A stretch of 64,000 nt of DNA. Source: Enterococcus mediterraneensis. Lineage in GTDB: Bacteria > Bacillota > Bacilli > Lactobacillales > Enterococcaceae. The notes under the pieces were generated by a model. The model saw nothing but the letters and a program-made list of their open reading frames with translations. It made no database searches and was not told the DNA's origin. The DNA is taken from NCBI RefSeq assembly GCF_900604485.1, contig NZ_UWOP01000001.1:1568369-1632368 (forward strand), written 5' to 3'. This document shows, in pieces, positions 55,244 through 64,000 of this stretch (positions are counted from its first letter, which is position 1; every line of letters starts with the position of its first letter). The position numbers were made by a program, and so were the translations under genes.

Positions 55244-55645
55244 ATGAAGAAAAGCATTCTATTAGTTTCACACAGTATCAAAATCACTGACGGTATCAAA
55301 GAAATGATTGAACAGATGCAAAAATCAGAATCAGTCCAGATTTTTTCATTAGGAGGTACTGCGGAAGGTGAGTTGGGATCAGACTCTATGAAGATCATCG
55401 AAGCGTTCAATGATTCGCCGGATGCCGAATGTTTGGTTTTTGCGGATCTGGGGAGCGCGGTTTTAAATGCCGAGCTGGCTTTTGATATGCTGGATGAAGC
55501 GCAACAGGCCCGTTACCATCTGGTAGATGCGCCTTTAGTGGAAGGTGCTTTTGCGGCGGCGATCACAGCCGGGGTGAGCGATGATTTAGATCAAATTTTA
55601 CAAGAAGCCAAAAATGCTGGCAGAAAAGGATGGGATAATCGATGA
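55244..55645 (+). CDS. dhaM: Dihydroxyacetone kinase phosphotransfer subunit DhaM
   Basis: About 133 residues, the single EIIA-mannose-like domain found in Gram-positive bacteria. The phosphorylated histidine is His10 in LLVSHSIKITDGI. VFADLGSAVLNAELAFDML is the family's second motif. It receives phosphate from HPr and passes it to DhaL-ADP. ATG at 55244 has GAGGAG eight bases upstream; the GTG at 55235 is less likely. It overlaps dhaK by four bases (ATGA). The gene order M-K-L differs from the frequent K-L-M order. Confidence 0.9.
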   Translation: MKKSILLVSHSIKITDGIKEMIEQMQKSESVQIFSLGGTAEGELGSDSMKIIEAFNDSPDAECLVFADLGSAVLNAELAFDMLDEAQQARYHLVDAPLVEGAFAAAITAGVSDDLDQILQEAKNAGRKGWDNR

Positions 55646-56625
55646 AAAAAATTATCAATGAACCTGGCAACGTTGTTGAAGAAATGCTGAAAGGGATCGT
55701 GAGAAGCTATCCCGAACTTGTTCATCGGGTGGCTGATTCGCGAGTCATTGCTAAAAACAGCAAGGAAGCTCAAGTCGCACTCGTATCTGGCGGCGGCAGC
55801 GGTCATGAACCTTCTCATGCCGGTTTTGTCGGCGACGGTATGCTGAGTGCCGCAGTATTAGGCGACGTCTTTACTTCACCCACGCCGGATCAGATCCAAA
55901 CGGCTATCAAAGAGGTGGATCAAGGAAAAGGTGTATTATTGATCGTGAAAAATTATACCGGCGATATTTTGAATTTTGAGATGGCAAAAGATATGTCTGA
56001 GATGGAAGACATCCCGGTAGAGATCGTAGTGGTGGATGATGATATCGCGGTAGAAGACAGTACGTATACCGCAGGAAAACGCGGGGTTGCCGGTACTGTT
56101 TTGGTGCATAAGATCCTAGGGGCAGAAGCCCGCAAAGGCGCCTCTTTGTCAGAGTTGAAGGAATTAGGTGAAGCTTTAGTAAAAGATATCAAGACGATCG
56201 GTGTGGCGCTGAAAGCCGCGACTGTGCCGGAAGTTGGCAAACCTGGCTTTGAATTGCCGGAAGATGAAATCGAATTTGGCGTAGGGATCCATGGTGAACC
56301 CGGCTATCGTCGGGAAAAACTGCAGCCTTCCAAATTATTGGCGAAAGAAATGGTGGGCAAGCTCCTGGCGCAATATCCGGATTCATTAAAAACGATCGGC
56401 GTCTTGGTGAATGGCATGGGCGGTACACCGTTAATGGAACAATTCGTCTTTATGAATGATATTTTAGATCTTTTAGCAGAAAAAAATATCGAAGTAGTAT
56501 TCCACAAAGTCGGCAATTACATGACGTCTATCGATATGCAAGGCTTATCCGCTACATTCATCGATTTGGCAGATGAAGGGCGGCTGGAATCATTGAAGAG
56601 CGATGTAACAACGATTTCGTGGTAA
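55642..56625 (+). CDS. dhaK: Dihydroxyacetone kinase, DHA-binding subunit DhaK
   Basis: 327 residues. VSGGGSGHEPSHAGFVGDGMLSAAVLGDVFTSP near residue 50 and the covalent substrate histidine in FGVGIHGEPGYRR near residue 217 are diagnostic. KNYTGDILNFEMA and VNGMGGTPLMEQF are also present. It presents dihydroxyacetone to DhaL for phosphorylation by PEP-derived phosphate, giving DHAP for glycolysis. Glycerol dehydrogenase, which would make DHA, is not in the window. Confidence 0.95.
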   Translation: MKKIINEPGNVVEEMLKGIVRSYPELVHRVADSRVIAKNSKEAQVALVSGGGSGHEPSHAGFVGDGMLSAAVLGDVFTSPTPDQIQTAIKEVDQGKGVLLIVKNYTGDILNFEMAKDMSEMEDIPVEIVVVDDDIAVEDSTYTAGKRGVAGTVLVHKILGAEARKGASLSELKELGEALVKDIKTIGVALKAATVPEVGKPGFELPEDEIEFGVGIHGEPGYRREKLQPSKLLAKEMVGKLLAQYPDSLKTIGVLVNGMGGTPLMEQFVFMNDILDLLAEKNIEVVFHKVGNYMTSIDMQGLSATFIDLADEGRLESLKSDVTTISW

Positions 56626-56640
56626 GAGAGGATAATCAAA

Positions 56641-57243
56641 ATGAAACTAACAGTAACTGAGATTCAAGCATGGTTGGATCGCTTCGCTGAAGAGATCCTG
56701 AAAAACAAAGAATATCTGAGTGATTTGGATACACCGATCGGCGACGGGGATCACGGCAACAATATGGCTCGCGGTATGAATGAATATCGACAAGCTGTCG
56801 AAAAAGAACGTCCCGCAACGATCAGCGATACTTTTAAACAATTATCCATGATACTGATCTCAAAAGTCGGCGGTGCGTCCGGTCCGTTATACGGTTCGGC
56901 ATTCATGAACATGACTAAAGCAACCAAGGATCTGGATGAAATCACCGATGAAAAAAAACTGGGAGAAATTTTTGCCCAAGGATTACAAGGAATCCAGGCA
57001 CGCGGTAAAGCGGTTGCCGGTGATAAGACTATGGTGGACGTCTGGATACCAGCAGTCAAAGCGTTGGAAGAAGAAAAACTGGATGAAGGATCGATCCAGC
57101 AAGCAAAAGAAGCAACCAAGGATCTGCAGGCGAAAAAAGGACGAGCATCTTATCTAGGTGGACGGTCGATCGGTCATATTGATCCGGGAGCGGCATCCAG
57201 TGCGATCTTGTTTACGACTTTGGTAGAAACATTTAAAAATTAA
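56641..57243 (+). CDS. dhaL: Dihydroxyacetone kinase, ADP-binding subunit DhaL
   Basis: 200 residues, all-helical barrel that holds ADP as a permanent cofactor. The magnesium-binding aspartates lie in DTPIGDGDHGNNMARG near residue 30. KVGGASGPLYGSAFMNM near 78 and GDKTMVDVWIPA near 122 line the nucleotide site, and GRASYLGGRSIGHIDPGAASS is the C-terminal motif. 15 bases after dhaK; last gene of the operon. Confidence 0.95.
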   Translation: MKLTVTEIQAWLDRFAEEILKNKEYLSDLDTPIGDGDHGNNMARGMNEYRQAVEKERPATISDTFKQLSMILISKVGGASGPLYGSAFMNMTKATKDLDEITDEKKLGEIFAQGLQGIQARGKAVAGDKTMVDVWIPAVKALEEEKLDEGSIQQAKEATKDLQAKKGRASYLGGRSIGHIDPGAASSAILFTTLVETFKN

Positions 57244-57285
57244 TGCTGTATCGTTTGCAAAAAATCAATAGTTTATCATAATATT

Positions 57286-57347
57286 GCGATTTGATAATGA
57301 TAGGAAGATGTAAAAAATTTCCCGACCATTATCAAATCGCTTTTTTA
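57286..57347 (+). terminator. Intrinsic terminator after dhaL
   Basis: GCGATTTGATAATG (57286-57299) pairs perfectly with CATTATCAAATCGC (57327-57340), followed by TTTTTT. Confidence 0.9.
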
Positions 57348-57442
57348 TCGTAATTAGGAGTCGCGTTTTTAGACTGAGCCGTTTTTCAACTACACTTTGT
57401 GATTAATTTCATTATTTCCGTTATTCCGGAACTAATTTGGAC

Positions 57443-57471
57443 TTAATGAAAAGAGAACGCTTTTATATACT
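57443..57471 (+). promoter_or_regulatory. Promoter region of the fructose PTS gene
   Basis: TATACT (57466-57471) has only a weak -35 TTAATG (57443-57448) at 17 bases. A cre-like GAGAACGCTTTTA overlaps the spacer but has three mismatches to consensus. The region could need activation by the downstream PRD regulator. Confidence 0.35.
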
Positions 57472-57503
57472 ATGGGTGTAGAAAAAAGAAAGGCGGAGAA
57501 CAT

Positions 57504-59444
57504 ATGAAAAAAATCGTAGCAATCACTTCTTGTCCGGTAGGAATCGCTCATACATATATGGCTGCAGAGAACTTAGAAAAAGCCGGAAAAGAATTAGGCG
57601 TAGAAGTAAAAGTAGAAACACATGGATCGATCGGGATCGAAAACGAACTGACCGCTCAAGAAATCAAAGATGCGGTAGGTGTGATCATTGCGGCAGACAC
57701 TAATATCGACAAATCTCGTTTTGGCGGGAAGCAGTTGATCAATGTCGGTGTGCAAGACGGGATCCATCATTCAAAAGAATTAGTCCAAAAAGTGCTTAAC
57801 AATCAAGCGCCGGTTTTTGAAGGCGGCAGCATCAGCGCAACAGAAGACCAAGCAAAAGAAGACGGCTGGGGAAAGAAAATCTATAAAAGTCTGATGAACG
57901 GTGTATCTTACATGGTACCTTTCGTTGTGACCGGCGGATTATTGATCGCCATCTCATTGACACTTGGCGGAACAGCGACACCAGAAGGGATCCAGATTCC
58001 GGAAGGTACGATCTGGGCGACCATGAACAGCATCGGCAGTATCGCAATGGGCTTGATGGTACCGATCTTATCAGCATTCATCGCTCAAAGTATCGCAGAC
58101 CGTCCGGGATTGGTTCCAGGATTTGTCGGTGGGATGTTGGCAGCTAACGGTGCGTTGTACGGCAGTGACGCCAACGCTGGTTTTCTAGGTGGGATCATCA
58201 CTGGTTTCTTGGCAGGATTCATTGCATTGGGAATCAAAAAAATCCCTGTTCCTAAAGCATTGCAATCTATTATGCCAATCATCGTTATTCCAATCTTAGG
58301 ATCTTTAGCAGTAGGTTTGTTCTTTATCTATGTGATCGGTGAACCAGTAGCGTTGCTTTTCAATTCATTGACACAATTTTTGGCAGGTATGCAAGGCGGC
58401 AGTGAAGTAGTTCTTGCGATGGTACTGGGTGCGATGATCGCCTTTGATATGGGAGGACCTTTCAACAAGGTAGCGTTCTTATTTGGTTCAGGAATGATCG
58501 CTGAAGGCAACTATTCTATCATGGGTCCGATCGCAGTTGCGATTTGTATTCCACCATTGGCATTAGGTGCTGCTTCATTGATCTTAAAAACAAAATTCAC
58601 AAAAGCAGAACGGGAAGCCGGTAAAGCCTCTCTTGCGATGGGCTTGTTCGGGATCACAGAAGGCGCGATTCCATTTGCTTCAACCGATCCATTGCGGGTG
58701 ATCCCAAGTATCGTTGTCGGCGCGATGACCGGTAGTGTGACAGCGATGTTATCTGGGGTGACTGATCATGTGGCGCATGGTGGTCCAATCGTAGCAGTAT
58801 TAGGCGCGGTTGATCATGTAGCGATGTTCTTTGTAGCGGTGATCGCCGGGATCATTGTGACAGTATTGATGTTGAAATTCTTGAAACCAACTTTGCAAAA
58901 TGCCGCTGAACCAGTTTTAGCGACAAGTGCCGGCAATGTTTCATTGCAAGAAGTAGAGGAAGTAGAAACACCAGTCAAAAAAGAAGCTTTTGATTCTATT
59001 ACAGACATCATCCAAAATGACACTATCGTATTAGATACAACAGCAGAAACAAAAGATGAGATCATCAATGATTTAGCGCACCGTTTGGCAAATACTGGCA
59101 ACATCACTGATTTTGCTGGCTTCAAACAAGCCATCTATTCTCGTGAAGCGGAAAGTACAACAGGCATCGGGATGGGGATCGCGATTCCTCATGGAAAATC
59201 TTCTTATGTGAAAAAACCGACACTGGCTTTTGCCCGCAGTCAAGCAGGTGTTGATTGGCAATCACTAGACGGCGAACCAGCACAACTGATCTTCATGATC
59301 GCTGTTCCGCAAGACAGTGAAGGGGATATGCATTTGAAGATCTTGCAACGTTTGTCCCGCAAATTGATGGACGACGACTTCCGCAAAGCATTGCTGAAAG
59401 CTCCTGATAAAGCGGCTATTAATCAATTATTAAGCGAAATGTAA
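57504..59444 (+). CDS. Fructose-type PTS transporter, fused IIB-IIC-IIA
   Basis: 646 residues. IIB (about 1-105) has the phosphocysteine Cys10 in ITSCPVGIAHTYMAA. IIC (about 120-465) has about nine helices and the motif AFDMGGPFNKVAF with GGPIVAVLGAVDH. IIA (about 500-646) has the phosphohistidine in GIAIPHGKSSYVKKPT near residue 556. The order B-C-A differs from the A-B-C order of FruA of the fruRKA operon, and no fruK (1-phosphofructokinase) is present, so the sugar may be fructose, mannose or a derivative. AAGGCGGAG precedes the ATG. A regulator with related domains follows. Confidence 0.87.
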   Translation: MKKIVAITSCPVGIAHTYMAAENLEKAGKELGVEVKVETHGSIGIENELTAQEIKDAVGVIIAADTNIDKSRFGGKQLINVGVQDGIHHSKELVQKVLNNQAPVFEGGSISATEDQAKEDGWGKKIYKSLMNGVSYMVPFVVTGGLLIAISLTLGGTATPEGIQIPEGTIWATMNSIGSIAMGLMVPILSAFIAQSIADRPGLVPGFVGGMLAANGALYGSDANAGFLGGIITGFLAGFIALGIKKIPVPKALQSIMPIIVIPILGSLAVGLFFIYVIGEPVALLFNSLTQFLAGMQGGSEVVLAMVLGAMIAFDMGGPFNKVAFLFGSGMIAEGNYSIMGPIAVAICIPPLALGAASLILKTKFTKAEREAGKASLAMGLFGITEGAIPFASTDPLRVIPSIVVGAMTGSVTAMLSGVTDHVAHGGPIVAVLGAVDHVAMFFVAVIAGIIVTVLMLKFLKPTLQNAAEPVLATSAGNVSLQEVEEVETPVKKEAFDSITDIIQNDTIVLDTTAETKDEIINDLAHRLANTGNITDFAGFKQAIYSREAESTTGIGMGIAIPHGKSSYVKKPTLAFARSQAGVDWQSLDGEPAQLIFMIAVPQDSEGDMHLKILQRLSRKLMDDDFRKALLKAPDKAAINQLLSEM

Positions 59445-59460
59445 TTTAGAATGAAAAATT

Positions 59461-59504
59461 GGCTACGATGATACATAATAAGTGTTATCGTAGCCGATTT
59501 TTTT
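59461..59504 (+). terminator. Intrinsic terminator between the PTS gene and its regulator
   Basis: GGCTACGAT (59461-59469) pairs with ATCGTAGCC (59487-59495), extended by GATA/TTAT, followed by seven T. Confidence 0.85.
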
Positions 59505-59528
59505 GATTCAGGAAGGAGTTTTTCTGGG

Positions 59529-61451
59529 ATGAACCAACGTCAAAAGTCTTTGATTTATAAAATAGCCGAGTCTGATACTTACCAAACGACAAAAGAATTA
59601 GCTGATTACCTGCAAGTTTCAGAACGCACGATCCACAATGACCTCAACGTCATCGAAGAGTACATCAAAAACAGCAATCTGCCTTTGACTATTGAACGAA
59701 AAAAAGGGACAGGGATTTTCTTAAAAGGGCTCCCTCATGAAAAGGAACAATTAAAATCACTGTCAACAGAAGCTGGAAATTCTGAGCCGGACAAAGAACA
59801 GATGCGGGATCTGATTATTTTCCATTTGCTGAGTGCAAAAGATGGGATCAGTCTTGATGAATTATCCGAAAAGCTGTATGTGAGTCGGAGTGTGATCCGC
59901 AAAGAATTAAAAGCATTACAGGAATTTTTTCAACAAAATGGACTGCAGATCGTCTCCAAAACCAGACTGGGAACCTTTATTACCGGTGAAGAGGGGAAAA
60001 AGCGGCAGTTATTGGTGAAGACATTACGGAACATGGAAAAACAAGATCCGCAAAGTACCTCATTAAAAGAGTTTTTTGCTAAAGACACGCTTAAAGTAAT
60101 CCAGCACACACTGCGAGATGTGTTCACCGAAAATCATATGAAGATGCCGACGGGGCTTTCCAGCGTGGACATCCATATTTATTTTATGTTGGAGCGGATG
60201 AAGCAAGGACAAAAAGTAACGCTGAGCAAAGACGAAAATAAAGCAGTAGACAATACTCAAGCACAAAAGTTAAGCAGTCAGGTATTAGCAAGATTATCTA
60301 CTGTTTATCCGATCGAATTTTCACCGGATGAGATCAATTATTTAGCGTTGCGGATCGCAAATCTGTTTACGGATTCGCAAACAAAGATGCGCTTCCAAGA
60401 AGATGCTGAAAAGTTAGCGGAGCATCTGATCCATCAAGTAGAGCAATTACTGGATCATTCTTTGGCGGATGATGGATTGCTGAAACAGAATCTGATTTCT
60501 CATTTGTCTTCTACGTATTTCCGTTTGAATTATGGACTGACTATCTCCAATCCATTGACGAAAAATGTTTTCAGCACTTATCCGCAATTATTTTTAGTCA
60601 TCCAAATGGTTTTGGAGGATTATTTTGAAAAAGAGGATTTCTATGTACCCCAAGATGAGATCGCTTACTTGACGATCCATTTTCAAGCGGCGTTGGAGCG
60701 GCAACAGCATAAAAAAACCAGAAGTTATCAAACGATTTTGATCAGTGAATACTCCAAGGCGATGGCGACGTTTTTGGAAGCCCGTTTGCAGCGGGAGTTG
60801 CCGGAATTGGAGATCATGGATCTTGTGGAATACCATCAAGGGGTGGAACTGTTGAACAAATCTGAAGTGGATTTTATTTTATCGACGGTTCCTTTCCACC
60901 ATGATCAGATTCCAGTGATCGAGATTTCACCGATGATCACGGAAAATGATTTAGCCAGCATCACGAAGTATATGTTGGAGCATGTTCCTGCAAAACGGAC
61001 CAAAACATTTGATCTATCCAGTTTTACTAATCCGTTTTTGATATTTCCCCAGTCAACATTGTCAGATCCTAAAGAGGTCCTGACCTTCATGGGCGGTGTC
61101 TTGGTAGAGAATCAGTATGTTGAGCCTGAATTCGTGTCTTCTGTACTTGAAAGAGAAGGACATTCCAGTACGCGTGTTGCCCCCTTTGTTGCGCTTCCGC
61201 ATGGGAATCCTTTCTATGTAAAAAATTCAACCATTGCTATCGCGACGATGAAGCAACCCCTTGAATGGCATGGGGAACAGATTCGTTTGGTCCTTTTATT
61301 AGCCATCAAAAAAGCTGATTTGAAGGATCCAGAATTCAAAAAGCTGTTTTCCGTCATCCATTATCTTGAAAAACATACGGAGCAGATGGATCGCGTGCTT
61401 CAAACGAACAACCCATTGGAAATCATGACGATTTTATCGAAGTATGAATAG
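59529..61451 (+). CDS. PRD-containing transcriptional regulator (MtlR/ManR/LicR type) with EIIB- and EIIA-like domains
   Basis: 640 residues. An N-terminal HTH (TTKELADYLQVSERTIHNDLNVIEEYI) and a second HTH near 110 (SLDELSEKLYVSRSVIRKELKALQEFF) bind DNA. Two PRDs follow (about 185-390), with histidines such as in YLALRIANLF and LTIHFQAALER segments. An EIIB-like region (about 400-490) lacks a clear CPxG cysteine motif, and an EIIA domain (about 500-640) has ALPHGNPFYVKNSTIAIA with the phosphorylatable histidine. PTS phosphorylation would tune its activity. It directly follows the fructose-type PTS gene and probably activates it. AAGGAG precedes the ATG. Confidence 0.87.
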   Translation: MNQRQKSLIYKIAESDTYQTTKELADYLQVSERTIHNDLNVIEEYIKNSNLPLTIERKKGTGIFLKGLPHEKEQLKSLSTEAGNSEPDKEQMRDLIIFHLLSAKDGISLDELSEKLYVSRSVIRKELKALQEFFQQNGLQIVSKTRLGTFITGEEGKKRQLLVKTLRNMEKQDPQSTSLKEFFAKDTLKVIQHTLRDVFTENHMKMPTGLSSVDIHIYFMLERMKQGQKVTLSKDENKAVDNTQAQKLSSQVLARLSTVYPIEFSPDEINYLALRIANLFTDSQTKMRFQEDAEKLAEHLIHQVEQLLDHSLADDGLLKQNLISHLSSTYFRLNYGLTISNPLTKNVFSTYPQLFLVIQMVLEDYFEKEDFYVPQDEIAYLTIHFQAALERQQHKKTRSYQTILISEYSKAMATFLEARLQRELPELEIMDLVEYHQGVELLNKSEVDFILSTVPFHHDQIPVIEISPMITENDLASITKYMLEHVPAKRTKTFDLSSFTNPFLIFPQSTLSDPKEVLTFMGGVLVENQYVEPEFVSSVLEREGHSSTRVAPFVALPHGNPFYVKNSTIAIATMKQPLEWHGEQIRLVLLLAIKKADLKDPEFKKLFSVIHYLEKHTEQMDRVLQTNNPLEIMTILSKYE

Positions 61452-61488
61452 GAAATCTGTGGAAGCTATTGGTTGCCGAAATTCATAA

Positions 61489-61550
61489 AAAAAATCCTTT
61501 TGATACACTCGGATATTATCCGTTTATCGTGTATCAAAAGGATTTTTTTT
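61489..61550. terminator. Bidirectional terminator between the PRD regulator and the deacetylase gene
   Basis: AAAAAATCCTTTTGATACAC pairs perfectly with GTGTATCAAAAGGATTTTTT. The loop holds a smaller CGGAT/ATCCG hairpin. Confidence 0.95.
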
Positions 61551-61588
61551 ACAGTAAAGATTAATTTGAGTGAATACTTGATATTAAA

Positions 61589-63052
61589 TTACTGGATCAC
61601 TCGCTCGTCTGTCATACCGAAATATTGATGAAGGGGTTTTTGTTTGCTGGACAATAAAGCATCGACTGTTACTAATTCAAAACCTTCTTTTTGTAGACCA
61701 TCGATGATCCCCGGTAAAGCCGCCACAGTTTCCGGATGGATATCATGCATCAAGATGATAGAACCTTCATATGTTTCAGATAAGACTTTATTCGTCATGA
61801 GTGCCGCATTTTTTGATTTCCAGTCTTCAGAATCGACATCCCATTGAATGACCGGTTTGCCGATCGTAGCCGCAACTTTTGAATCAACGGCACCATAAGG
61901 CGGACGAACATTTTGCGGTAAGATACCTGCCGCTTTGAAAATCGCTTTATCTGTTTTGGTGATCTCAGATTGCACATCAGTAGCAGATAAAGTGGTCAAT
62001 TGCGGATGGGTAAAAGAATGGTTCGCTATCTCATGTCCTTCCGTATGGACACGCTGAACGATCTTTGGATTGGCGGCTGCATTTTTACCCAACATAAAGA
62101 AAGTCGCCTTCACATTTTTTTCTTTTAGAATATCTAATACTTGCGGTGTAGTAGCTGGATTAGGTCCATCGTCAAAAGTCAGCGCTATATATTTTTTCCC
62201 TTTCGCTAATGGCGAGGGGGCATCTTTTAAAGCGGCAGGATCTACCAGTGCAGTATTGATATCTGCTGTGATATCTTGATAATCCAATGCGATTTTTGAA
62301 ACACCGGTATCGTTTTTAGGAAGTTCGATCGTCAAATGCTCTGGCGAGTAAGATATCTTACTATCAAAACTGATCCTTGGCATTGTTAGGACTTTGTCGA
62401 TCATGGCTTCTTTGTCTTTTGCTTCATGTAAAATCTTTTGTTGGATCACCTGTTGGACGCCCAATAATTCCGCCTCAGAGGAAATGATGTCTTTGACTGT
62501 TACTGGTTTGCCAGTTTCGTGGGAGATATAGATAGGCGCTGCTTTCATTCTTTTTTTCTTTACGAATGTTTGTTTTTCTGTATTCCATTTATAGTGATCA
62601 GAGATGACTTGATACGTGTCTAATTCAGCTGTTAAGCTTTGTGTGCTGACTTGACTGACAAGTACCGCCATTTCATCTTTCTTCACCTGTTTTTTGTTTT
62701 TCTCAGTAACGTTATGGAGCAGGTTATTTATATCTTTGATGGGCACTTGATTTTTTTGAGGGGTGTAGACGACGACTTTCAAGTTATCATTTCCGGTAAC
62801 AGATTTTTTTTCGGTTAATCCTTTTTGTTCGTGGTCTTCTTGGATCTTAGACAATAGTTTTTTAGTATCAGCTGAAAAACGTTCTTTAGCTAAAGTCTCT
62901 TGATGTTTTATTGAAAAAATCAAGTAGCCGCCGCTGATTACCAAAAGTACAAACAGAACTCTAAATAAGAGAAATAAATTTTTTTGATTTTTTTGCTTAC
63001 CTTGTTGTTCATTATGGCGTTGAGTACGCGTTGTATATTGTTCATTATTCAT
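61589..63052 (-). CDS. Membrane-anchored polysaccharide deacetylase (PgdA/PdaC-type)
   Basis: 487 residues. A basic N-terminus and membrane helix (about 27-47) anchor it outside the cell. A middle domain of about 200 residues (about 60-270) precedes the NodB domain (about 285-470). NodB motifs: MT1 TFDDGPNPATT near 293, MT2 HEIANHSFTHPQL (HxxxH zinc ligands) near 340, MT3 RPPYGAVD near 382, and MT5 ILMHDIHPE near 430. Such enzymes deacetylate peptidoglycan N-acetylglucosamine and give lysozyme resistance in enterococci. GGAGG is 12 bases from ATG 63052, longer than usual. Upstream of it are a GATAAC/GTTATC repeat (63160-63175) and an AT-rich region. Confidence 0.88.
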   Translation of the reverse strand: MNNEQYTTRTQRHNEQQGKQKNQKNLFLLFRVLFVLLVISGGYLIFSIKHQETLAKERFSADTKKLLSKIQEDHEQKGLTEKKSVTGNDNLKVVVYTPQKNQVPIKDINNLLHNVTEKNKKQVKKDEMAVLVSQVSTQSLTAELDTYQVISDHYKWNTEKQTFVKKKRMKAAPIYISHETGKPVTVKDIISSEAELLGVQQVIQQKILHEAKDKEAMIDKVLTMPRISFDSKISYSPEHLTIELPKNDTGVSKIALDYQDITADINTALVDPAALKDAPSPLAKGKKYIALTFDDGPNPATTPQVLDILKEKNVKATFFMLGKNAAANPKIVQRVHTEGHEIANHSFTHPQLTTLSATDVQSEITKTDKAIFKAAGILPQNVRPPYGAVDSKVAATIGKPVIQWDVDSEDWKSKNAALMTNKVLSETYEGSIILMHDIHPETVAALPGIIDGLQKEGFELVTVDALLSSKQKPLHQYFGMTDERVIQ

Positions 63053-63478
63053 GAAACCAACTAACCTCCGTTAATGCAGTAAATATTGTCATATGTTTCC
63101 TTTTTATAACTTTCTATCATTTATTTTGCTGTATACCTCGTTTAGGTATTATGGAAATTGATAACGACCGTTATCTGGATGATATGTTTAACAGTATCCA
63201 CCTTAACAAAAATAATCAAAAATATCACTTCAATCATATCTTATTAATCAATGTTTTAAATTTGAAAAAATATCGTAATTTAGTAATAGTCAATAAAATG
63301 AGAGAAATATATGATATAAAGCTGTAATTGTTATATTCAATAATCTGATTGGTACGAATATGACACTCTATACACAGTTTTTCTTTTAGTATATTTAATA
63401 TAAAACGTTATTTTTATTGTGTTGATTTTCATGAAGGGACAATATATTCTTTCTTATAATTTGATTATAAAAAACAAT
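63053..63478. other. AT-rich promoter region of the deacetylase gene
   Basis: About 425 bases without an ORF. GATAAC (63160-63165) and GTTATC (63170-63175) form an inverted repeat with a four-base centre, and ATACCT/AGGTAT (about 63133-63150) form another nearby, about 80-120 bases upstream of the ATG. They could be operators. Nothing else recognised. Confidence 0.4.
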
Positions 63479-63540
63479 AAAAACTATCTGAACAGTAGCC
63501 GGATCCATTTTATGATCCATTACTGTTCAGATAGTTTTTA
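63479..63540. terminator. Terminator of the membrane protein gene at the window end
   Basis: AAAAACTATCTGAACAGTA (63479-63497) pairs perfectly over 19 bases with TACTGTTCAGATAGTTTTT (63521-63539). The loop contains a second GGATC/GATCC hairpin. A/T runs flank both sides. Confidence 0.92.
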
Positions 63541-63591
63541 CTAATCTTATTGTTTATTCGTTATCGATACGTTATCTCGGAAGAACTTTAA

Positions 63592-64000
63592 TCAGCGATT
63601 TTCTTTGCGGATCAAAATCTTATTCAATAGATGATACATGGCAAAAGAAAGCCAGAAGCCGACACCGTAACAAGCAAACATGATTTCTAATACGACAGCT
63701 GCCGCTGACTCTAATACAGGAAAAATCGTTTTCAATCCCCAAACCACAATACTGAACAAAAGCATCATTGCGCCTAAGAGAACAAGATATTTATGATTAT
63801 GCAGATAAAAAAGCGAATGGTTTTCCGGCAGTTCGCTGGATTTGAATTGTTGGACGATCTGCTGGATGGCTTGTTGCTGATCTGCTCCTTGATCGATCTG
63901 ATCTTGGACATAATCGTCCATCATTTGCTGTATTTCGATCTTCTCATCTTTTGGCAGTGTCAGATCCTTTACAAAATCTTTTGTGGAAGAATAATTTTTA
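63592..64000 (-). CDS. Membrane protein of unknown function, 5' end beyond window
   Basis: The frame is open from the window edge through at least 135 codons to the stop at 63592. The visible part starts in a helical, Gln/Asp-rich segment (LTLPKDEKIEIQQMMDDYVQ, DQIDQGADQQQAIQQIVQQF), resembling small HAAS-type N-terminal helical modules. Two membrane helices follow (KYLVLLGAMMLLFSIVVWGL and AAVVLEIMFACYGVGFWLSFA). An internal ATG at 63924 has no ribosome binding site, so it is not the start. I do not recognise a precise family. Confidence 0.65.
   Translation of the reverse strand, partial: KNYSSTKDFVKDLTLPKDEKIEIQQMMDDYVQDQIDQGADQQQAIQQIVQQFKSSELPENHSLFYLHNHKYLVLLGAMMLLFSIVVWGLKTIFPVLESAAAVVLEIMFACYGVGFWLSFAMYHLLNKILIRKENR

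Overview
The window looks like a chromosomal segment of a low-GC Firmicute, most probably an Enterococcus. The reasons are the gene order ddl-murF-cshA-acpS-alr-mazF, the mevalonate-route isoprenoid operon (mvaK1-mvaD-mvaK2-fni) found in enterococci and related lactic acid bacteria, an Ebp-type pilus locus with its own class C sortase, a PIP/YhgE phage-infection protein, a Gram-positive DhaKLM set, and strong GGAGG ribosome binding sites. I saw no rRNA, tRNA, CRISPR array, intact insertion sequence or prophage. The species cannot be fixed from this window.

Layout. 1-8.5 kb: an ABC1 kinase cut by the window start, then peptidoglycan precursor genes (ddl, murF, alr), the RNA helicase cshA, acpS, and a MazF-type RNase with no antitoxin beside it. 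8.8-20.3 kb: PIP/YhgE, a Cof-type phosphatase, a KimA-type potassium importer, and a five-gene oligopeptide ABC transporter operon that ends in an OsmC-family gene. 20.4-25 kb, minus strand: an OpuC-type osmoprotectant transporter and a two-domain VOC dioxygenase. 25-32.4 kb: queuosine genes queA and tgt, yajC, a ComN-like gene, adhE behind a Rex operator, a coiled-coil protein and a fragment of gluconate 5-dehydrogenase. 32.4-36.5 kb, minus strand: the lower mevalonate operon. 36.7-41.3 kb: a deoxynucleoside kinase, a pentapeptide-repeat protein, NADH oxidase, and infC-rpmI-rplT with an L20-type leader.

41.5-45.8 kb: a methionine T-box riboswitch (AUG specifier, UGGU tRNA-binding bulge, terminator) controlling an S-adenosylmethionine hydrolase and a complete dedicated ECF transporter. 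The combination suggests methionine recovery from an imported adenosylated sulfur compound, possibly SAM itself. 46.2-54 kb: a pilus operon (vWA tip adhesin, minor pilin with an LPKTS sorting motif, major pilin, sortase with an unusual cytoplasmic tail), preceded by a perfect 16-bp inverted repeat at the predicted transcription start. 54.1-64 kb: a CPBP protease that seems to start at ATT, a dhaM-dhaK-dhaL operon behind a good cre site, a fructose-type PTS (IIBCA) with a downstream PRD regulator, a polysaccharide deacetylase, and a membrane protein cut by the window end.

Outside the genes, the most notable features are two related long palindromic repeats (2771-2927 and 31438-31617) placed after ddl and adhE, several probable non-ATG starts (ATA in infC, ATT in the CPBP gene), and many strong intrinsic terminators.
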